Source of the DNA: Heliocidaris tuberculata
Taxonomy: Eukaryota; Echinodermata; Echinoidea; Camarodonta; Echinometridae
Reading direction: 5' to 3'
DNA: 64,000 nt
Assembly: GCA_025618425.1 (NCBI GenBank)
Contig: CM046846.1
Span: forward strand, 28,607,385 to 28,671,384
The translations under genes were made by a program, and so were the position numbers. The notes beneath the pieces are model-generated. The model was not told where the DNA came from. It saw nothing but the letters and a program-made list of their open reading frames with translations, and searched no databases. Positions 58,732 to 64,000 of the stretch are shown here, one piece after another (the stretch's first letter is position 1; each line of letters starts with the position of its first letter).

Positions 58732-61700
58732 TTACCAGGGAAAGCACGGTTGAGGGCAGTATTGTAGATAGGTGTCCAGGGTCCCGTTTCTTACATGCAT
58801 CAGAGCTGTGTAGGTCGTCAGCTGGGAATCAACAAGAAATAAATTTGAGTAAGAGGAAGATAAATACAAGATATGAAATAAGAAGAGCAAGAAGAGAGGA
58901 AGAAGAAAAGTGCACATACAGAAAACCAGAAGAGCTCTGACCCATGACCTAATGCTCCAAAATCTAATCAATTTATCTCTTATTTCAAACAAACTTATGT
59001 CATAGGGAGACTACAGATATATCTTCTAATACTTGTAAAAAGCTCCAAGTAATGCGTGATGTGGTACTTTGATATACTGGAATACCAACACTGAAGTCCC
59101 ACCATCTTCATATAAATTGACCCCTGTGACTTTTGGCCTTTGACTTAACAAACATCTTATCTTAGTGGTACATGCTGATGCTTTAAACAGGCCCAAATCT
59201 TAACTGAAATTTAAAGCAGAGAGAGAATCAGAGAAAGGTAGAGCTCATAATATATAGAGAAAGAAAGAGAGAGAGAAAGAATGAATAACGAGATGCAAGT
59301 TCAAAGGGAAACACAATGAATGTTTACTCACAAGATTTCTGACTGGCTTGGTAGAAAGCACATTGAAAATTCCTTTAAATCCAACATTCTGCAACAGAAG
59401 AAGAAAATCACAAGTATGATTAGTCTACAAAATTAACAGTTTTAAAGCCCTGATATATATTATGCCCTTCTGATTCTCTTAGGAATAAAAAAAAAAAAGA
59501 AAGATATATCATTAAAGAGTATACGTATATATATACTAACTTTACTGCCGTTAGTGGGACGTGCAACAATGGGATTTATAACGTCAGGCGAGAACAAAAG
59601 GCGTTAGCAGGACTTGAGCACGATTATCAGGACATTCAGATGACGTAGAACAAAAGAATGTCCTCCTAACGCTAGTACTATGAATGTACACACACATATA
59701 TATATATATATATACACATGTGTATATATATAAATATACAAATAAGACCTGAGATTACTAAACCATGTCATCTCAAACATGAGTTTTACAATCATATTAT
59801 TTGTCATATTCCACATAATAAAGCTAGAACACACAAGTACTGAACACAGAATTCCAACAAAGACCTTACCGCTTGAGTCATGGTGTTCATGCACTTAGTG
59901 GCTGGTGCTCTTCTGTCATCGAAGAAAGGAGGGTTTTGCCAGTTGTCGTAATTTGTTTCTACAAGGTACCATGTGCCGTTGGCTGGATTCAACCTTTCAG
60001 AGCAAGAAAGACACTGTAAACATTTCAATTTCTTACAATTGAAGTGAGGATTAAGTGATCAGTACCTGTATCTACCGAGCCTTGAGAAAACTACCATGGA
60101 GTCACGCTTGCTAAATATCACAAATATTTACAGAGATCAATGTAAAAACCTTTCTTTCTTTGCAAAATTGAGGCATGTCCGATAGAGTAGCAACTATCTG
60201 TTACTAGGTAAAAAGTAAATAAATTCAAAACCCAGGGGATTTTCAAATACTTGTATGACATATAGGCTTATATTGATGTATCAATACAAGTAAAAGGTAA
60301 AATAAATTCAGGATTACCTCAGCCTTTTTAGTTTTGAATATAATTTTGCCCTCATATAAAGGGTTAAAAGGGTTAAAAAGTTTGGTTGCTGAATCCTCAT
60401 GGAAAATAACGAACTTGGCAATTTGTAGAATGTGCACTTTTGTGAAATGTGACCAGTTCTGTATAAGTCTTTTATACAGTTAAGTCATACAAAAGACAAA
60501 AATGTTTTGATATGATCATTGACTAACAGTTCCTTATGGTAATACTACCATAAAAAGATTATGTCATATTGGAAACAATGCACTGAATCACCCAAATATA
60601 TTATTTTGAAGAGCATCTATTCAAAGTTTAAATTGGGGCAAATGAATATGTACATGTATGTCTATGTGCTTACATCTTCACATTATCGGCCTTTGTGCCG
60701 ATAGATCTGGTAACTATGGCGCCCTCTCCTGATGAGTTTCCACCAAGGATAATGTAGCCAGGTGCGAGCAGATCGACTGATGTGAGGTATTGCAGAGTGG
60801 AGTTGAAACTGTTAAACAAATTACATGAATGACAACATCACTTACAACAGTCACATATCAATCTCGCGAGATACTCATCAAGACACTAGCTTATATCCAA
60901 ATATACACACAATATTAAATATTAAAAACAACAAACATAACCTTCTCACACAGATTAACATAAAAAGATTGGTTTGAGCTGACATGCAAAGAGAAATCTG
61001 TAAGGTGCTTCATTATACAAGAGAAGTAACATACAGATTGGCTCTGCCAACTCCTTCATCCATTGGTTATAGCGTTACAGCATCATAGCGATATCAAGAT
61101 AGTTGTATACCTAAGTGTTTACTAATGTATTTATACATGTATCTCTTTTACAATCCCTTACATCTACAACTTATTTCCCCCCAAAACGATAATAAACACA
61201 ATTTTCTCAGGAGGATGAATATGAATAATAAAATAACTTCAAATACACAATGTTCTTACTAGATTCTAAAGCATATCAGAAATTGTTTCAAAGATTTTGA
61301 GCAACATAGAGGACATCCTGAGGAGGGGTAGTGGTAGGTATTTGTTACCAACTTACTCTGTTGCTTTGACGACCGCATCCCTGAGCACAAATCCCATCCA
61401 CTGTCCACTACGCTGGCCAAAGACCCACTCAATGATGCCAATGAAACCTCCCTTCAGCTGGAACCTCTCGTTCATGGAAAGTGACAGGACACCCTAGAAA
61501 GGAACAAAAGTGATGAGATGTGTACAGGGTGCCCAAAATTTTTAATGCTTGGTATCAGTCCCATCCAATAAACTCCCATCCAATAAATGAAAAAAGTCCA
61601 CCCTTTCTCATTCAAGGACACCGACGGACACCCTAGGAAGAAACAATAATGATGAGATGTGTACAGGGTGCCTCCCACATTTATAATGCTTGGTATCAGT

Positions 61701-63917
61701 CCCATCCAATAAACTCTTCTAATGAAAAATGTCCATCCTCTCTCATTCAAGGACACTGACAGGACACCCTAGGAAGGAACAATAATGATGAGATGGGTGC
61801 AGGGTGCCCCTAAAATTTATAATGCTTGGTATCATTCCCATGCACATTTTATTATCATTATCTTATCTTATCAAGAATTACACCATCTCTACCCTCTCCC
61901 CCACTGGAATCTCTCATGCATGGACAGTGAGAGAAGCCTAGGGATGAAGCAAAGGTGATAGGATGTGTACAGGGTTTGTATTTTGGCTACTGGCATCCTT
62001 CTTTGCAATGCTTACTGTATTGATTTCTATTTCCCCAAATTCACTGTTTGTCACAGGGAAATAAAGGTGAATCTCCACATGTAAACTTCACAATGACAGT
62101 ACTTATTGCTCATTTGCATTGCTGATACATTTCAGGAATGAATTTTCTTCTTTTTAAGAACTTTGAATTTGATGGTTGTAGAACCTTACTGGTTTCATGC
62201 CTGTGATGACTCCTACATATCCGGCAAAGTGAACCCCTTTGGCAACAGTCTTTCCACCCTGCTGGTAGTCAACGTTGATGATCAGAGGACGAAGACGCTC
62301 AGTTAGGGCCCAGGTTTGGTTCTTTACATCCCAACTGGAAAGAAGCAATAATAAATTGTCAGTAAGCTGCAATGATGTTGGCTTATTCAAGAATGAATAG
62401 GCAGTTACACCAGCCTAGAAAAGCAGGTGGTCTCAAAACACAGGTATTCTTTATCACATGTCCACACTGATGATCAGTGGTAAGAGATACTGTTTGAGCG
62501 AACTTTGAGGGAAACAAAAACATGATGCTTTACAGAAAGGTGTTTTTCTGTACAGTTTGTTACTCAGGGTGGGTTTCACTGTAATCAAAATATGGAAGTG
62601 TGTGAATCTTGAATAAATGAAATAACTGATTATCCCACATTGCTATATTAGCATCATATTTCTTTCATTCTTAACAAGTCAGGATCACTCAACTAAGTAC
62701 ATGTAGGTGATTATTTGGACACATTGCATTTGCATATCACTGTTAGCGTGAAGTTTATACATGTATTGTATACATGTAATTTAAAGCTGAAAATGAAGGC
62801 AGGCTTTGGGGTAAAATACTGAGTTCTTAAACTATTATATAGTTCAAAAGTAAAAGGGATTGACTGAAAAACAATAGATAAATGAAACACATTCTCCTAA
62901 AAGATGTAAAACAAAACTGGAATGAGAAAATAGTAAGAAAAATAGATTCATGCCTTTGTAGAAAGTGAGAAAATTTTTTGGATTTACTATACGGAGAGAA
63001 TGTATTTTTACAAAGATATTTAACTGCCCCCTGCCCCCTAGGAAAAAAATGTGTCAAATCCAAAGTCTTGCTATACACAATGGTCAAACTTGAAAGGGAT
63101 ACAACAAAAACAATGACATAGATTCCACATTACAACAAACCTACATGCACTATCTTAGCGTAAACCAACTGATAGCACACACACACACAAAAAAAAAACA
63201 TACCCAAGGAAGAGTCCAAAGTCCAAGTTCCTAGCATGAAATAAGTCTCCTTTTGACAAAAGATAAGCAAAATAAAGGTTAGTACAATTTACCTTGATTA
63301 ATTGCTATCACATGAACATGTTTAATTAAGCACTTGTTGAGGGTACCCTATGATCATCTTGACAAATAAGTTAATCAATCTAGATAGAATATGGCACAGG
63401 GACACATAGAATTCAACATGTCTTGGCACAAAGTGTCACATTTCTCAATCATGCTGTTAGAGTTCAACTGAATTGATTAGAGTCAACTTAATCTCAATAT
63501 AATGTTGTTAGAAATATAAGATATGCCAATATACTTGACTGAATTTCAAAGTTGACAAGTCTCTTTTTTTTCTTCTGATGTTATGAAATGAATTCTCTCG
63601 TCTATTTTGAACAATTATCAGGGTTGGGAAAAAAATCCTCTCTACTCTCACACCAGCAAGGCATTTTCATCATATAGTTAAGAAACTGTATGTAATTCAA
63701 ACATAAAAAGAGAAAAGGATAGAAACTGCATTTCTTTGAGGAGGACAGGAGGGAGACAGAAAGGTTTCAAAATGAAAGATTTCAATCATATAACACATGT
63801 TTGTTACAAGAGTGGAGATTACAGGGAAATGTAATATCGTACCTGACTTATCTTGGGCTACCAATGAAGTGCACACCGTGAAAACTTCATAGAATATGTT
63901 GTATAGAACTACCTGAC
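58732..63917 (-). CDS. ASAH1: Acid ceramidase, 5'-truncated by the window edge
   Basis: Acid ceramidase is the lysosomal N-terminal-nucleophile amidase that splits ceramide into sphingosine and fatty acid. Minus-strand exons: 63917-63843, 63249-63204, 62334-62190, 61493-61357, 60808-60674, 59993-59870, 59388-59332 and 58821-58732, all GT-AG and all in phase, giving 268 residues plus TAA. Landmarks: [20 protein letters not shown] with the nucleophile Cys (human C143) at the autocleavage site; [12 protein letters not shown] with the catalytic Arg and Asp; [17 protein letters not shown] and GIIEWVFG with the conserved Glu; [19 protein letters not shown] and [12 protein letters not shown] with the catalytic Asn and Arg; LSTKPV; final CPQPCFPW. 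Preference over NAAA rests on the C-terminal CP.PC.W and overall match to ASAH1. The signal peptide and most of the alpha subunit lie beyond 64000. Confidence 0.95.
61470..61960 (-). repeat. Tandem copies of an ASAH1 exon acceptor region
   Basis: The acceptor and first ~40 bases of the exon starting at 61493 recur upstream in the intron near 61635, 61768 and, diverged, 61940. Each copy includes CCTAG and a GGTGTCC-type exon start, followed on the intron side by TGTACACATCTCATCA. Copy 3 (61768) keeps [10 protein letters not shown] against the real exon's [10 protein letters not shown] and stays open for dozens of codons; copy 2 meets a stop soon after its acceptor. Confidence 0.85.
63843..63917 (-). 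CDS. ASAH1: ASAH1 exon carrying the catalytic cysteine
   Basis: Encodes [20 protein letters not shown] then QDKS. In acid ceramidase the proenzyme cleaves itself just before the Cys of the TxCTS motif, making that Cys the N-terminal nucleophile of the beta subunit. The V-C junction and following TS are intact. Acceptor GTTACAG, donor GGTACG, phase 1 on both sides. Confidence 0.9.
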
Positions 63918-64000
63918 CTGTAACATCGAAGGAATAAAATAGTTGCCTATGTGCTCCAGCTGACCAGCTTGAAATATTCACTAACATTTCATGCCTATGT

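Noticed and set aside
63204..63230. A 27-base ASAH1 microexon using the acceptor CATGCTAG
   Set aside because: The upstream acceptor at 63250 yields a 46-base exon that supplies the conserved DLFHAR residues and the correct phase.
63697..63987. Extending the first ASAH1 exon in both directions along the open frame
   Set aside because: Splice sites at 63917 and 63843 give the conserved [11 protein letters not shown] start and join in phase to [13 protein letters not shown] at 63249, matching acid ceramidase; the flanking codons do not match.

Overview
This window is animal nuclear DNA: AT-rich, intron-dominated, with GT-AG spliced genes, hundreds of bases of microsatellite, and many short inverted-repeat transposons. 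Gene content and repeat style suggest a marine invertebrate deuterostome, most likely an echinoderm. That taxonomic call is inference. No tRNA, rRNA, CRISPR or prokaryotic operon was seen.

Layout. (1) 47-1837 (+): the last three coding exons of a Gln/His/Pro/Gly-rich protein I could not identify, followed by an AT-rich 3' UTR with several AATAAA signals. (2) 12997-23794 (-): a nearly complete UTP18 gene (WD40 subunit of the U3 snoRNP/SSU processome), with 13 coding exons placed and one small exon unresolved beside a ~370-bp GGA/GAA purine tract. (3) 31100-54123 (-): a complete receptor gene whose 17 exons join in phase to 858 codons plus stop: signal peptide, CUB, two LDLa modules, LRRNT, eight LRR exons and a rhodopsin-type 7TM exon of the LGR type C (relaxin-receptor/GRL101) kind. 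(4) 58732-63917 (-): the 3' two thirds of an acid ceramidase (ASAH1-like) gene, whose 5' end lies beyond the window. A decayed non-LTR reverse transcriptase fragment lies in a receptor intron (47539-48249).

Between the genes and in introns are at least twelve inverted-repeat elements. They include three copies of a ~370-410-bp family, two copies of a ~510-bp GGGAAAGTCCACCC family, a TA-flanked Tc1/mariner-type element, a pogo-like element, and a ~270-bp element present twice in opposite orientations. One copy of the last is nested in an inverted repeat whose other arm preserves the empty insertion site.

The genes are not an operon and show no shared pathway: UTP18 is ribosome biogenesis, the receptor is cell-surface signalling, ASAH1 is lysosomal lipid breakdown. 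The points most worth following are the CUB-LDLa-LRR-7TM architecture, a receptor C-terminus and stop codon that lie inside a transposon, the nested insertion with its empty site, and repeated local tandem duplication of splice-site regions in three of the four genes.
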